DNA of 64,000 bases from assembly GCA_013398055.1 (NCBI GenBank), contig VZRS01007545.1, forward strand, positions 1 through 64,000, in the 5' to 3' direction. This document shows, one piece after another, positions 11,766 through 24,455 of the stretch (positions are counted from its first letter, which is position 1; the number at the start of each line of letters is the position of its first letter). Below the pieces are notes generated by a model, which was given only the letters and a program-made list of their open reading frames with translations, ran no database searches and had not been told where the DNA came from. The DNA comes from Ifrita kowaldi (lineage: Eukaryota > Chordata > Aves > Passeriformes > Cinclosomatidae). The position numbers were made by a program, and so were the translations under genes.

Positions 11766-14700
11766 ATTTCTGTAATAAGTCTGTCATAACATAAATCTTG
11801 AGAGTTTCTGTCTCAAGAATTACAGATCTGTTAGAAAAACAGTCAAACTTGATGCAAAAACACAAAGCAATGGAGAGACCATCTACACTATGGAGTCATA
11901 CACTTTCCAGGGACAGATACAGTATTATTACAGTCACTGTTACATAACAATATTTCATTTGAGAATAGAAAACAACTTTTATTGAGTAGACATTGCCAAA
12001 ACCAAGTTACCTTCAGCTTAAGTTTCTTAGATAGACATGGATTCAGAAAATGTGCAGAGAAAATGTGAATATAGCGTTATGGTCAAATTAATATTTAATC
12101 TTGTATCCTACATTGAATAGACAACAGGCCTGTAGCTCAGTCATTCTTCTGCTCTGAGATTTCAATCTTTGTCTGCAAATAGTCAGAAAAGGATCTGAGG
12201 CTTGGATTTACAGACCCAAGGTGAATAATCTGGTGATTGACAGTTTCTGAATGTCGTTTGTTATTTGATGTTTTGCTGTTGTTGTTTTTATGGGGGTTTT
12301 ATTTACTTTTAAAAGACAAGGTGTTGCACAACTTCCAAAATCACAAGAATGTGCAAAACGGGAAGAAGTGGTTCTGAGGAAAAAAAGAGTTCTTTCAGAT
12401 GGTAAGGGAAGCACAGTCATTAGAGAAACACAAAATACTTTCATCAAAGGCTACTCTTACAGAGAATAATTTGTCTTACTCATCCGTTGGGGATATCTAG
12501 TAAAGGCATATCAGTGCACACATATCAGTGTCTGGGGTCTTTTAATTATACAGTATTTAGTTTCCCCTTTTAATGATTTATTTTGTTTGCACATCGGGAT
12601 AGTGTTAGGGTGTTCTCTCTCTAAGTGGTTATATTTGCATTCCTTAGTCTTGGGAATCTTTAAAAAGGATGAATCTGGGATTTTCCAGATTGTTTGCTCC
12701 TCTCCTGACAAATTCTGCAACTGGTGACTTGCCCCTTGTTTGATATTACAATGATAATCATGCCCTTCGTTTTGATACTCTAGAGACTAGATAAAATTTG
12801 CACTGCCTAATGCTAAGCCTTCTGATGTGGTGGGTCATGAAAATAAAGATGCTGGTATGTGCCGAGTTCTGGAGTATAGAAAAGAAGTCACAAGTTTTTT
12901 ACATCCAAAGGAAACATCAAATTTGTTATGTGCATTGATTCCAGAAGAGAAGAGAGACCACAGAAGTAATTTAAAAAATTCTAGGCATATGAGAGCTTGA
13001 TATTTTAATGACATTTGTTGGTGAGGCTCCAAATCGTTTGTCTTTCACACAGAGAAAAAATAGCTTGGGGTCTCAGGATACATATTCTCTTAGTGCAGAA
13101 AAACAATCTTTCTAAATGGCAGCTTTTTTTATTTTTTTTTTTCAGAAGAATAGTATTTACTTCCCAATTCAGTATAAATCCTGCATTTTATACAAGTAAA
13201 GTCCAGTCTTCCTAGGTTGCTCTTCCTTCAGATCCCTTTTTTTCCCAGGAAACATTTAGCTACTGAAATTGCTCTAAAGAGATTCCCATTTTCTAAGGAG
13301 GCTGCCTCTTGGGAATTGTGCTGCATGGTTTTAAAGAATACATTCTGTTTTCTGGAGTGGCCTTCTGTTGAAGAAAAGTTTAAAAGTGCCAACAGTGACA
13401 GTGAAACTTGGCATGGTAATGAGCCCAAAACCTGACCTGCATAAGCCATTGTGAGAGTGCACTGCCCGTCTGATTCCTGCTTTGCTGCTGCTTTAGGAGT
13501 GTGGCCAAAGCAGGACACCAGTGCCAGCTCTGCAGTGGTTTTTGTTTGTGTGTGGTGTCGGCACGTCACCTGAGACCACCAAATTGTTTTCATAGGTCAG
13601 TGAGCTCCAATTAGGAGTCATTCCAACACATTTTCATTTTCAACAGAGAAACTTAAATTACCTGGAAGTGCATTACACATGGAGAAAGAAATTAGAGAAA
13701 TATTTTTCTTAAGTTACTAACCTGGGATACTTTCCCCTTTATTAGTTCCAGAAACCTCATATTTGTGCTCACATTACATATCCCATCTCCCAAAAAGGTA
13801 AAGGAGAAAAGAGCACTTGGGATCAGCCACAACATTTGCTGCAGAGTTCTCAATTATTTCAACAGCTGTTAATTGTGTATAACTGACACTTTTTACTAAA
13901 AATTACCAGAAACTCAAAAATAGAATAAGTCAAATGAATAAGAGATAACAAAACCTTTAATATATAGAACTTTCAACAGTTAAAACCAAGTCTGCCTGTT
14001 TATTATTTGAAAGCTTAATGGATATGTTTCTCTATCTAAATAATTTTGTATCCTAAACCTTGGTTCAGTTACAGACCTATGATCTGTATTGTATGTTTGG
14101 ATCTTTCTCCTTTTTGTAATTTTAGAAATAGATTTTCCATCTGGTTAAATAAACTCTATTACCTATGAATGGTTATTTCCCCTTCATACACACAGAATAA
14201 GATCAAAACCTTCACTATTTACTCATAACAGACATTTTGGCTGTACAGTAATAATTTTTACACCTGCTCACAAAGCCCACCTGCAGCTTTCTAAAATACA
14301 TGTTTAGATTTGCTCCCAACTGTTCCTGTGGTTCCTGTGTTCTTGTTTGCTTGACTTCTTCATCTGATCTAAACACCCACACTTACTGAGCAATACACAA
14401 AAGTGAGTATCTCTTTGCAAGTAGTGATTCACTTCTGCTGTTATTGCTTCATTTGTACTCTGCAGGAAATGAAAACTGAATGCCCACAAAGGTGCCTGTC
14501 AGCTCTTCCACCCAATTTCAGCAAAGGCCATGGCATTCTCGAGGGGCAGTCTGCAATTCTAGTATTCAAAGTCAGCATTTTGTTGAGTGCTAAATTTAGT
14601 AAAAGTTTTACCAACCATACACCATCTCAGAAGTAAGAATAAGGACCTTAATGATCCAGCCAAATACCCACTTGCCTAAACCATCCAAATACTAATTTCA

Positions 14701-15284
14701 AAGATACAGCTTGATCCTGAAACAGAGTTACTTAGAACTGACATCCTTTGAAGAAAAGCATTACATAAAGAAATAATTTGCCCAGCACTTGAGCATTTGT
14801 TTTACAGCTGTCATAGTCAAGAAACCATTTTCAGCACTGTGTCATGGAATGTGCTAGCTGGCAAAATCAAGCTTAGAGGGCTGCAAGCTTCAATCCATTT
14901 TGGATCATAAGAAATCAGTGTGTTCATTTGTCATCTCAAACAGCCGTGCCTTTGTCCGTGAACAACATGCAAACCAATGTACAGAACAACGTCAAAACAT
15001 AAATATCAGATGTGAGAGGATGGTTCAGAATATTGAAGTTAATGCTCAGGTGCCACGTTGATATGCGTAGGGCAGATCTTTGGAGAAAGGCAAAGATAAA
15101 TAACAGGAAACATCAAACATCCTTTCATCCTTCACAGTTCATTAACATCTGAAAGATGATACTACCCATTTAATTTTGGATATGTTGTGGTGATATCAGC
15201 CTGAACTCCTTGCAAGAAAGACCAGATTTGCAAAAAACCAACCAACTCAAAACCCCACAAAAACCAACCAAACAAAATACTTAT
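11766..15284. other. Intergenic stretch, no supported gene
   Basis: No family motif in any frame. A 121-codon minus frame (13228-13593) overlaps a 72-codon plus frame (13217-13435), so neither is convincing. An A/C-rich low-complexity tract lies at 15232-15275, next to the following CR1 copy. Confidence 0.55.
15232..15275. repeat. A/C-rich low-complexity tract
   Basis: Repeated CCAACCAA and CAAAAA steps (for example AAAACCAACCAACTCAAAAC). It abuts the tail side of the CR1 copy at 15285, and may be an A-rich expansion at the insertion junction. Confidence 0.7.
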
Positions 15285-15455
15285 GGAAAAATTTTAGTTG
15301 GAAAAGACCTTTAAGATCGAGTCCAACTGTTAACCCAGCACTGCCAAGTCCAGTACTAAAACAAGTCCTTAAGTGCCACATCTACAAGTCTTTTAAATAT
15401 CTCCAGGGATGGTGATGCAACCACTTCCCTGGGCAACCTGCTCAAGGGCTCATTT
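15285..15455 (-). mobile_element. CR1 LINE 3' region
   Basis: The plus strand reads TTGGAAAAGACCTTTAAGATCGAGTCCAACTG, then CCACATCTACAAGTCTTTTAAATATCTCCAGGGATGGTGA..CAACCACTTCCCTGGGCAACCTG (broken here). This is reversed CR1 3' untranslated sequence of a well-known subfamily. Similarity fades after about 15455. Confidence 0.9.
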
Positions 15456-18400
15456 TAATTGAACGTTTTCAGTTCTGTTCTGGGAAAGGCCAGAAGTTTC
15501 TCTTTTGAAGCACTTAGATCCACACGTGTAAAGGTTGTCAGAAACTCTAGATATCTTATCTTTCACTCTGTCTTCTTAAGGATTTAAAGTTTATGAGTGG
15601 GTCCAAACAAGTGCCCATTGAACAAACACTTCAAATAGTTCCTGCTGCTTCTGTCAGAGGATGACAGATCAGAACCCTCACCAGTTCAGTGTTTTAATGA
15701 CAAAGACTCTCATCCAATGTATGAGTGACTATGGTTTTCTTTCTTGAAAGGAATCAAGTTTCATTTCCTCTACTCTCTAGAGCATACCTCTCCCAGTGCA
15801 GATACCCTCACCACTCCACTGGTTTGCTTTGGTTCAAGCATTGCATGGTATAAGAGCTATCAAGCCAAAAATCCAAGGCAAACCTGACTCCATAAGCTAG
15901 TAAAAGAGTCCATTTTTTTTGAAGAGGAAGAAGGAGGTGGCAGGGTGAACAAATTGAGAGCAGGTGCTGCACTGCACCCAGACGATGTCTTCAGTTTCTC
16001 TGTCTAATTGTCTGCAAACATTATTCACTTTTCTCCTAAGCCTAGAAGATTCTATGTATCCTTTCATGGATGTAGGTCCATATACTCACATTACAATACG
16101 TGCTGAAAATGTTGGGAGTAAGAGAAATAGATGAAAAAAATAGCGCTTTGTGCTGGAGCTCGCAGTCTTCTGATTCTTGGATTATGATTTCTCAGAGCAG
16201 AGCTCCAGCAGCACACAGCAACCAAGAAACAACCACTCCCTTGGCTCCTCCCAGGGCTAGATTTATAGGGCTTGTGCCCGCCCTGCAGCTACAGCTGTTT
16301 GTAGGAGATTAATGAGCACTTTAGGTTGAGGTGGCCTGAACTCTATTTGAATAACAATTGAGTTCAGGTGTTGAGTCGGTCCTGAGTGAGAGCTTGGCTA
16401 GTGCATACTATTAGGGTTTAAATACATTATACGACAGTGCTTAGGAAGGGTTGTATTTGCTTCATTTACTGATTTTCCTGTCAGGCCAGGAAATTCCCTT
16501 CCCGAGGTCACAGGTTTCTTTCTACCATGATCTTCCATAAGCTCAGGGTTGCAAACCAGGCAAGACTAGGAGAAACTAAAGGTTCCCAAGTGTGGACTCC
16601 AGTGAACCAACCAAAAAGCACATATTAGAAAGATGATGATTTCTCATCAGAAACATGACTCTTGAAATGAAAGAATAAGATTTTTCTCTTTTAGCTTGAG
16701 TGCCTCAGCTTGGTTCCACTGCTGTAGTTTATCGATTAAGAACTATTGCTTTTTAATGTGATTAATGTGGAATCATCATCTCTAACTTCTAAAAGGAATA
16801 AACAGGCCTCTAGACATTGCATAAATTTATTTATTGGCATGGAAAACCAATGACATTAAAAAGAACCCCAAAAACTTCATGCTACACATAGATGGTAAAA
16901 CTTACATATAGAAACTTTCATGGATAACTATCTGTGTATATCTGTCACACTCAATGCTCCTTCTGTTACCTGGTATTAGTAATTTTTGATGAGTAGTGGG
17001 CTAAAGCTGGATGCTAACCACTGCCAGGGGACTAAAGATACTCTAGATATTGCCTTGCAATGGCAACTGGAAACAATTACTTCTTTGCTAGGTATTGGCA
17101 TAATTTTTACGATATAGAGGCTGCTTTTTTGTCCTTTAGGCAGTGCCTAAAAAAGCTAACTATTACTGATAGTCCTGTTTCTGCTAGACACAAAGTTAGC
17201 TACTCAAAGGCCCAGGGAAAAAAGAATGATGGCACAGGTCTGAATGTCACTGACGTACCGATGTCACAGCTGCCTTTACTCACTCATGAACTTTGCTGCT
17301 GGTTACATGCATACCTGTAACTCATATGGCAAAGCTGTACTCATAAAAGACTGGTTGGCCAGTGCTATGGACCTCGACAAGGTTTTTCAGAAACAGGAAT
17401 TTTATTATTCGAGTGTGATTTCCTGTGTAGTTTGTCAGTGTTTTGTGAATTGTCATGCATCCTATCTTTGTCCATTACCAAGCTCAGTGCACAGTGTTAT
17501 CAGACACACTGCTAAGCCATTTTAAACCAAAAAACCTACGAAATTTCAAACAGTACTGTAATCAGTTTACCAGATTATTTCCCTCTTCCCCCAAAAGGAA
17601 GGTATTTCTACATGATGAAAACCCAGTCTGAAAGACAAATTTAAGGAGTTTCTTTAACAACGATTGACTTCTTCCAGTAGTATCTACTGCTTATTCCTTA
17701 ATAGGCAAATCAAATATACATCTGACTGACAGAACCTAGCCTTAGAGCTCCCAGACTTTACCAGGTGGTGTTGGCTGAAACTTAGGTAGAGAAGACCAGA
17801 TTTAACCCCAAGGCACAAGTCTGCTGCCATGGAAATAGCTGGTTACATCGAGATCTGAATATTCAACTCCAAAAAATAAATGGAAATTTCTACTCGGCAT
17901 ATGTCAATTCAGTCTTTTCTGACTATCTGGCATAATCTTCATGATATCCAGAAAAAGGTATTTTGTAGCACTAGCATTCTGGGTAATAAAATTTATCAGT
18001 AAGTGGAAAACTTACCATAATTTTGCACTAGTGTAATCTTCATTCACATAGAATTGTAGATGAATGTTTTTTTTCCCAGTATATTCAGCCATATTTTTCA
18101 AAACACTGAACAGATACTGACTAATGAACTAATATTGTAATAGGAAAGACAGAAGCTAAAGAAATGCTTTTGTGTAACACTTCTCAAACATCAACAAAAA
18201 AGTCTCTCATCCTGATTTAAAAAGAAAATAATTAGAAACATTTAAACCAAATTTACTGAGAAAGAAACCATATTTTCTGTTTTCTTACTGCTGATACATT
18301 TGATATCTAATAAATGCAAGGCTTGTTGAAACTCTCTTGAGTGGATTCCTCAGTATGAAATTTAATGCATCTAATTTATGTGCCCAGTTCAGACCTTACT

Positions 18401-18545
18401 TCATTGAAAAGATAAGACTGTGAAGCAGAAAGGGAAGGAAATTCAGATGCTGTAAGGTTTTGTGTTCCTGTAACAGAAGGAAACAAGTCCCCTGAGAGAC
18501 CTTCAGAGGGACACTCAGTTCACCTAACTTGTGTGTCTCCCTTCC
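15456..18545. other. Intergenic stretch, nothing recognised
   Basis: Frames up to 93 codons (17060-17320 and 17244-17525, overlapping in different frames) have no recognisable motif. No strong repeat or RNA gene is visible by eye. CCAGGTGGT at 17761-17769 resembles an E-box/CTCF half core only weakly. Confidence 0.5.
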
Positions 18546-18726
18546 TTTAAGTTGGGGCTTGCACAGGAAAAAACAGTGAGATCCATGAGCCAGGAGTGTG
18601 CCCTTATGGCCAAGAAGGCCAGTGGTATCCTGGAGTTTATTAGGAAGAGCATTGCCAGCCCATCAAGAGCAGTGATCCTGCCTCTCTACTTAGCCCTGGT
18701 GAGGCCACATCTTGGCCAGCTGAAAA
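18546..18726 (+). pseudogene. CR1 LINE ORF2 fragment (C-terminal part)
   Basis: The plus frame contains MSQECALMAKKASGILEF followed by IRKSIASPSRAV and LYLALVRPHLG. These match the CR1 ORF2 segment written in family form as QCALVAKKANGILGCIR.S(I/V)ASRSREV...LYSALVRPHLEYC. The match stops abruptly at LVRPHLG, where intact elements continue EYCVQFWAP, so it is truncated at both ends. It lies downstream of the reverse-transcriptase catalytic blocks. The 66-codon open frame at 18531-18731 is this fossil. Confidence 0.92.
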
Positions 18727-19637
18727 GATGAGTTTATGTTGCAGCCTTTCCTTCAGCAGAAGCATTAACAGTTCGTCTACCCAGAGCCCAATTTTAATGT
18801 TAATATCTTTGAGAGTTTCCCCCTCCAGACAAATTCAGCTTCCAGCAGCCGGTAAATTCAACAGTTATTAGAAGAAATGCAGAGACACCCACAGAACAGA
18901 AATGGATCTTAGTGAAGCAAATAGAATCTAATTCACTGAAAAACAGTGTAGTGCCTCAACCTCCTTGCAAGAGGCTTTAGAAAATATGGTTTAGTTAAGC
19001 AACATTTTCTGAACTCACTAGAGATCAACAAGAACAATATGTGGCCTCTATTGTGAAAGAAGTTACACTACAACACCTGCAGTCACATCTAGCCTTATAT
19101 GACTGTGGAGTCACAAATCAATTCCCTTGACACACTCAGTTGCTGCACACTCACTTTTCCTCTCCTCTCTGCCTTTCCTATTTTCTAGAAGAATGAGTCA
19201 AGTTCAAAGTCCTGCTTAATTTTTTTTCTTCTGGGCCCAAAGATCTAACACAATAATTAAACCATGGGCTGGAAAGTGTGGCCAAGAGTTTCATTCCACT
19301 GTCACAGTGAATTATCTACTGTTAGAAAAAGCTCATGTCTGTTAGGGCCATGCTTTCTGTGGGACTACAGAATGAACATTTTCCAGAGATTAATAACAGT
19401 ATCACACCTCATTATCTGCTGTTGCAATTACCAGGTATGTTCCTTTGGCAGTAATTTTCAATGTAAATTCCTAACAGTATTTTCATTTAAAAAAACCATC
19501 CAACCAAGAGAAACAACCCTATGAAAAAAAAAAAGCCTGATAAATAAACCAAAGGAAACAGTGTTCACTGAAACAAAAACTGCACACTGCATAAAGGGAG
19601 CAGAAGATGAAGAGATAAGGCACAACAAATTTGCTTA
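18727..19637. other. Intergenic stretch, nothing recognised
   Basis: An 86-codon frame at 19264-19524 has no family motif. I see no repeat or RNA gene. Confidence 0.5.
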
Positions 19638-19955
19638 TGTTGGAAGTCTGTCAGGACTTAAAGAATGCAGTCAATTTGTTTCGAAGCACTGTCAAAGGAG
19701 GAAGTTCTCACAAGATAAGCTACCAAAATAGGCCCAGATGGCAAACAGGAGGGCATTAAATACAGGTCTACACAGAGGTGAAATGTTTGGAATTAGCATA
19801 CCTGATGATGTTCCACTGTGCAGACTGTGAGTAAAGCATGGATGCAACAACAGGACCTGGTGAGGCAGATCTGGGTAATCTACTCGGACAAAAATTCCCA
19901 TCATGGTAAACTGTGGGAAAGGCAGCAGCTGCTTTCACACATGACCAAGGTTCCA
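19638..19955 (+). mobile_element. ERVL-type LTR fragment, copy 1
   Basis: It begins TGTTGGAAG and aligns over ~310 bases with the LTR at 48673-49262. Shared landmarks in the same order are AGGACT.AAAGAA, GGAAGTTC.CACAAGATAAG, CAGATGGCAAA, GAGGTGA..TGTT/GGTTT, TTCCACTGTGC, CCTGGTGAGGCAGATCT and GCAGCTGCTT.CACACATG. After about 19955 the two diverge, so this copy is either truncated or of another subtype. The long open frames here, on the minus strand, are shadows. The class is inferred from the primer binding site of copy 2. Confidence 0.8.
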
Positions 19956-19971
19956 TCAAATCACCTAGACA

Positions 19972-20103
19972 ATGCTGATGAACCTGCGGTCATTTAAAGA
20001 AGAAGAGGAACTACCCTGTATGAGTATGAGAAAGGCAAGGGAGGCTCAGAACTTCATTGAGGAGGGAGTTAAACTGGCCCATAAGGGAAGAGTATCATCG
20101 TAG
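19972..20103 (+). pseudogene. Short coding-like tract beside the ERVL LTR fragment
   Basis: A 43-codon frame from ATG at 19972 to TAG at 20101. It begins MLMNLRSFKEEEEL, continues with MRKAREAQNF and ends in GRVSS. Its charged, amphipathic composition is unlike the surrounding AT-rich DNA and looks like decayed protein-coding sequence. It sits a few bases after LTR homology ends, so it might be a fragment of retroviral internal sequence, but I see no primer binding site between them and I do not recognise the protein. It could also be chance. Confidence 0.3.
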
Positions 20104-23100
20104 ATCAATTAAATGTTGTGCAGCCCAGAGAAGGAGTCAGACTGTCACTAGAAGCTCAATTCCACTGCCCACATATGGGCATCATGAACATTTTTGGATG
20201 CCCTAGGCTATAAGCTGAAGCCAAACTTGCTGGTCAATGAATAAAAAGAGATCAAATATCCATTGATTGTAAAGTGGGTTTAACCACATAGTCCTTTGGA
20301 TAAGTATACAAAGGCACTTATATTCAGCTGTCTTAATCTCAAGAGGAAAATGTAATTGTCCCTTTCCTTGGATTTTCTCCTACAAAATAAGAGAGGAGAG
20401 AAGGATGGCACACACAAGCATACCAGCATCCAAATATCTGACAATCTTCCCTGCGCCTCATTCTTGGTACCATAGCATTATGCAAATCATGGACTAAAGC
20501 TTCTGGAAAGCTAATGATACTGTTTGAGACTTTTCTGTTTCCAACAGAAGCTTAAGCTGTATCTATCCTTGTGCTCTAAGGCTATAGCACTCAAAATAAT
20601 AACATAACATTTCAGTTATATTCAGAGCACTTTTTCCAAATTCTCAAGCACCATAAAATATAGTAGCTCCCTTGTATGAAAAAAACCTGGACAAAACCAC
20701 AAAAAACAGACCAAAAAAGCATTTTCTATTGATACAGTCAGAAAGATATTATCACTAAATATAAGATGACAACTCTGCTAGTTTCAGTAGACTTTTGCCA
20801 GATTATATTAAAATTCTTATGGAAAAAAGATAATCTTCATATTTTATTTGAAGACCCAAAATCTTTGAAAGCACCTGATGATCCAAATAAGGGATCTTTC
20901 AACATCTCAACATAGTTTATTTATTCACAAAAAATATCTGAGATCCAAAAACTTCTCAGAAGGATCTAATTTGCAGCTCTGTGATGACATCCAAGTTGAT
21001 GATGTTAAATCACCTGGTATGGTACAAATTCACTTTGTTCTTAATGTTTGGCTTGAACTTCTGAAATTCAAATGAAAGACACCTTTGGACTCTGGACTCC
21101 AAAGGCATTAGTCGATCTGCCAATTTCTAGGATCAGAGACAGATACCAGAATTACTTGGAAGGGTATTGCAGCAAAACTCTCAGGTAAGAATAGACAAAA
21201 TAATTTTAGTTTTTCCCAGTTTACATAGGCTTGCTCTATAAACAGAAGTAATATTATATATGCTAAAAATAACACATAATGTTTCATTTTGTAATTATTC
21301 TTTGAATATACTGAAAATATAGCTGTTGTCCTATTCTTGGACTTCACAGGTAATACATACAGTATCCTTACAGTATCCTATAGCATCATTATAGTATTAT
21401 ATAATCATATAGTATCATGACATATAATACAGATAATGAAACACATTCTCATGCAGAGGAGGTTCTGCATTCTGCTAACAGTATATATTTTTAATATCAC
21501 TGTAAGCAGTTGTAAGGTTATAATTCAAGCCCAAACAACTTCTAGGAACACCAGTACTTCTACTACCCTACACAGAATTAATAATGCAGTGAAAGGATGC
21601 CTGCATTTTCCACCAATACCAAATACTGGAGGTTGCAGATACAATCAATTCACATTTTGGGAAAAAATATTTGTGCTTGAAGGTCTTCAAGTATGACTGA
21701 TTCCTATTTATGTAGAGAATGTAAGATCAGCAGCCAAAGACTATATTTTCTGCTTCTGTTTACCATATTATAGTACTTACCAGAAACAAGTCTTGTTACT
21801 GCTGTGTGGGCCTTATTTCTCAGAGAAACAGACTCCCACAGAAACCAGAACTCTGGAGGCCAAGGACTGTAGCACTTGCCCCAGAAAGGAGTAATTTTTA
21901 TACTCTAATTTTTATACTAAATAGTTTGCTGGCAAACAAACAGTTAGTACTGGCAACAGGAAAAAAAAAATTCAGTTCCCTTTTTCTGAGGTGACCAAGA
22001 GATGTTAAATAAAAGTTTAGCTAGTAGGCAATTTCTATCTCAGAATACTACATTGGAGTAAGACCCTACAGGGACATGGAATGCAGAGATTCATCAACAA
22101 GAATCACTGTGACTAAGACTTGCTTTTTTTTGGAGAAAGTGAAATGCATTTGGTAGAATAACAAAGTACATATGCATTTCATGTTGACATGTAAATTGGA
22201 AATTAAGAGATTTTGAAACATCCTTGGAACAGTTGCAGTAGCTACCTTCTCTCTGTACCAGTATAAATCTCTTTTTCTCAGCAGCAGGCTGAGGTACAGT
22301 ACTTAAAAAATGGCATGTTTCTTATGAATAACTGCACTGACAGACTTTTGTAGTCACTTTCTCAAGCAGTGAAGAGACAGCCCTTTTGACAGTGATAGGA
22401 TTCCATGTGATAGAGATCAGGTAACATCGGCCTCACACCTCCTATTTTCCTCCATATTTGTGGACGGCTTTCTGTTATTCATAGAACTGCTCAAGCATTC
22501 AGCACATGCTGTAGAGTTCCAGTGATTTAGAACCATCTGCTTGAGGTTTTATTTTGACAAGCTGTTCTGCTGCTGAAGCTCTCACAGGGTTGTTCAGCTT
22601 TTTACCAAATAGCTACTAAAAACCACTAGACACACTTGCAAGCTACCTTTGGTAAATATGTTTATTTCTTAAAAAGATTGATGCTGGTTAATATTACTAT
22701 GCGACAGGAAAAGAACCCCAAGGAGGTCAAAGTAATATGCTTTAACTGCTTCTCGGCCTGTAATTTAGTTTAATGAACATTTTACCTCACTTCATTTTTC
22801 AAATAGTTTATAAAATAGACTTTTATCTTGAACCACGCTCTATCCCTTAGTATTTAATTTTATTTGACTTAATAGTTTAATTTCATTTTTAACAAAATTG
22901 CTTTTATCTCTATTAAAGTATTTTACTGACAGGTTTTCAACCTGTTTTCGTGTGTTTATCTATGTATATGGCTAGTATATGTATAGGCTGATTTACATTG
23001 AAATGACACTAGCATTGCCAGCCAAATAATACTCAGGAAGAGCTCATTGAGCCACTCGGGTCAGATTACATCATTTACAGGCTCCTCTCCTCCAGGGAGT

Positions 23101-23850
23101 TCAGGGTTGTTTTCAGACAGAAGTACCCACCTGTGAAGACATCTTTTTACCAACAATCTTCAGTAACCCAAACCCCATTTTCTTTCAACATGTCCTCTGG
23201 TCTAGGATGTTGGTGCTGATAACATTCCTGCCTTGTCCAGTGCAGTGAGCTGGCTATTTTCCTTGTCACAGCAAACCTGGGTACCATTCAGCCAGCTGGA
23301 AGAGATCTGCCAGATCGCTTCAGACACACTTACACAGTACCAGGGAGCAAAATATTGCCCTTTCAAAATGCCATGACAGGATTAAATTCTGGCAGGTTAT
23401 CCCTTGATTTTCCTTGCCACTGCTGCTCATTTGACAAATAGATTCATAGACTTGATGTGCAGACCGTTGTGATCACTTGGTCTAAAATGTATATAATTTT
23501 CTCAGATGCTGAGTCAAAGCATGTTTTCCAGAAGGATCTCTAATATCATTTTACAGACTCAGAGCCAGAGTGCATCTATTGCCTTTCCTGATAAATTGTT
23601 AATTACATTTACTGTCTCTGTTTCAAGGTTGAATGTGCATATCTTGTTATACTTTTGTCTGTAAGACTGAAAGTTTACCTTTATTTCCCATGATCAGATT
23701 TAATTTTAAAGTAGAAATAAGTACCTCTATATGGCAACCAAATCACCTTTTAACTTCCACTTTGATTAGCTGAACAAATTGAGTCCCTACCACATGTTTC
23801 TTTTTCTAATATACTCTGTGAATGTGGTCAACAGGCACTATCCCAGTAGT
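20104..23850. other. Intergenic stretch with AT-rich tandem steps
   Basis: No supported gene; frames are at most 86 codons. Around 21358-21430 the pattern TATAGTATCAT/ACAGTATCCT recurs imperfectly. GCTTCTCGGCCT at 22748-22759 equals a piece of the U2 snRNA 5' end, but without the rest of that RNA. 22850-22920 is very AT-rich. Confidence 0.5.
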
Positions 23851-24455
23851 ATCATAAAATTCTATTGGATTGGAAGGGACCTTTTAGATCATCTAATTCC
23901 ACCCCTCCTGTCATGGGCAGGGACACCTTCCACTAGACCAGGTTGCTCAAAGCTTCATCCGACTTGGCCTTGAACCTGCCCTTCTATAGATGGGGCATCC
24001 ATAACTTCTCTGGGCAACCTGTTCCCATGCCTCAACACCCTTATAATAAAGAATTTATTCCTAATATCTAGTCTAAATCTACACGCTTTCAGTTTCAAGC
24101 CATTCCCCTTGTCCTATCACTACATGTTCTTGTAAAAAGTCCCTCTCCTTATTTTTCTTGTAGCCCTCTTTAGGTACTGGACGGTGCTCCAAGTCCTCTG
24201 TGGAGCATTCTCTTCTCCAGGCTGAATAATCCCAACTCTCCCAGCTCTTTCAGCCTGTTTTCACAGAAGAGGTGTTTCATCCCTCTGATCACCTTCATGG
24301 CCTCCTCTGGACTGACTCCAACTGCTCCATGTCCTTCTTATGCTGGGGACTCCGGAGGTGGGTGCAGCAATCCAGATAGGGTCTAACGAGAGTGACGTAG
24401 AGGGAGATAATAACATCCCTTGGCCTGCTTCTTTTGATGTATAGCAGTAGTCTCA
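23851..24455 (-). mobile_element. CR1 LINE 3' end: ORF2 C-terminus plus 3' UTR
   Basis: The longest and best-kept CR1 in the window. Plus-strand order is ATCATAAAATTCTATTGGATTGGAAGGGACC (tail end, broken here), CTAATTCCACCCCTCCTGTC, GATGGGGCATCCATAACTTC, TCTGGGCAACCTGTTCC, CCCCTTGTCCTATCACTACA, TCTTCTCCAGGCTGAATAAT. On the minus strand, from about 24430 down to 24295, is the end of ORF2: SRPRDVIISLYVTLVRPYLD, then HKKDMEQLESVQRRP, matching the family's REVI.PLYSALVRPHLEYC and YK.DME.LE.VQRRATK. Frameshifts follow within FSLEK-type sequence. The 100-codon minus frame at 24295-24597 includes this piece plus non-CR1 sequence. 5'-truncated and dead. Confidence 0.95.

Noticed and set aside
13217..13593. 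Overlapping 121-codon minus and 72-codon plus frames
   Set aside because: Open frames on both strands of one short segment without motifs are typical of chance.
22748..22759. GCTTCTCGGCCT, identical to part of the U2 snRNA 5' end
   Set aside because: The following U2 sequence is absent apart from a loose AGTTTAAT, so a real U2 gene is excluded and a U2 pseudogene is too weak to claim.
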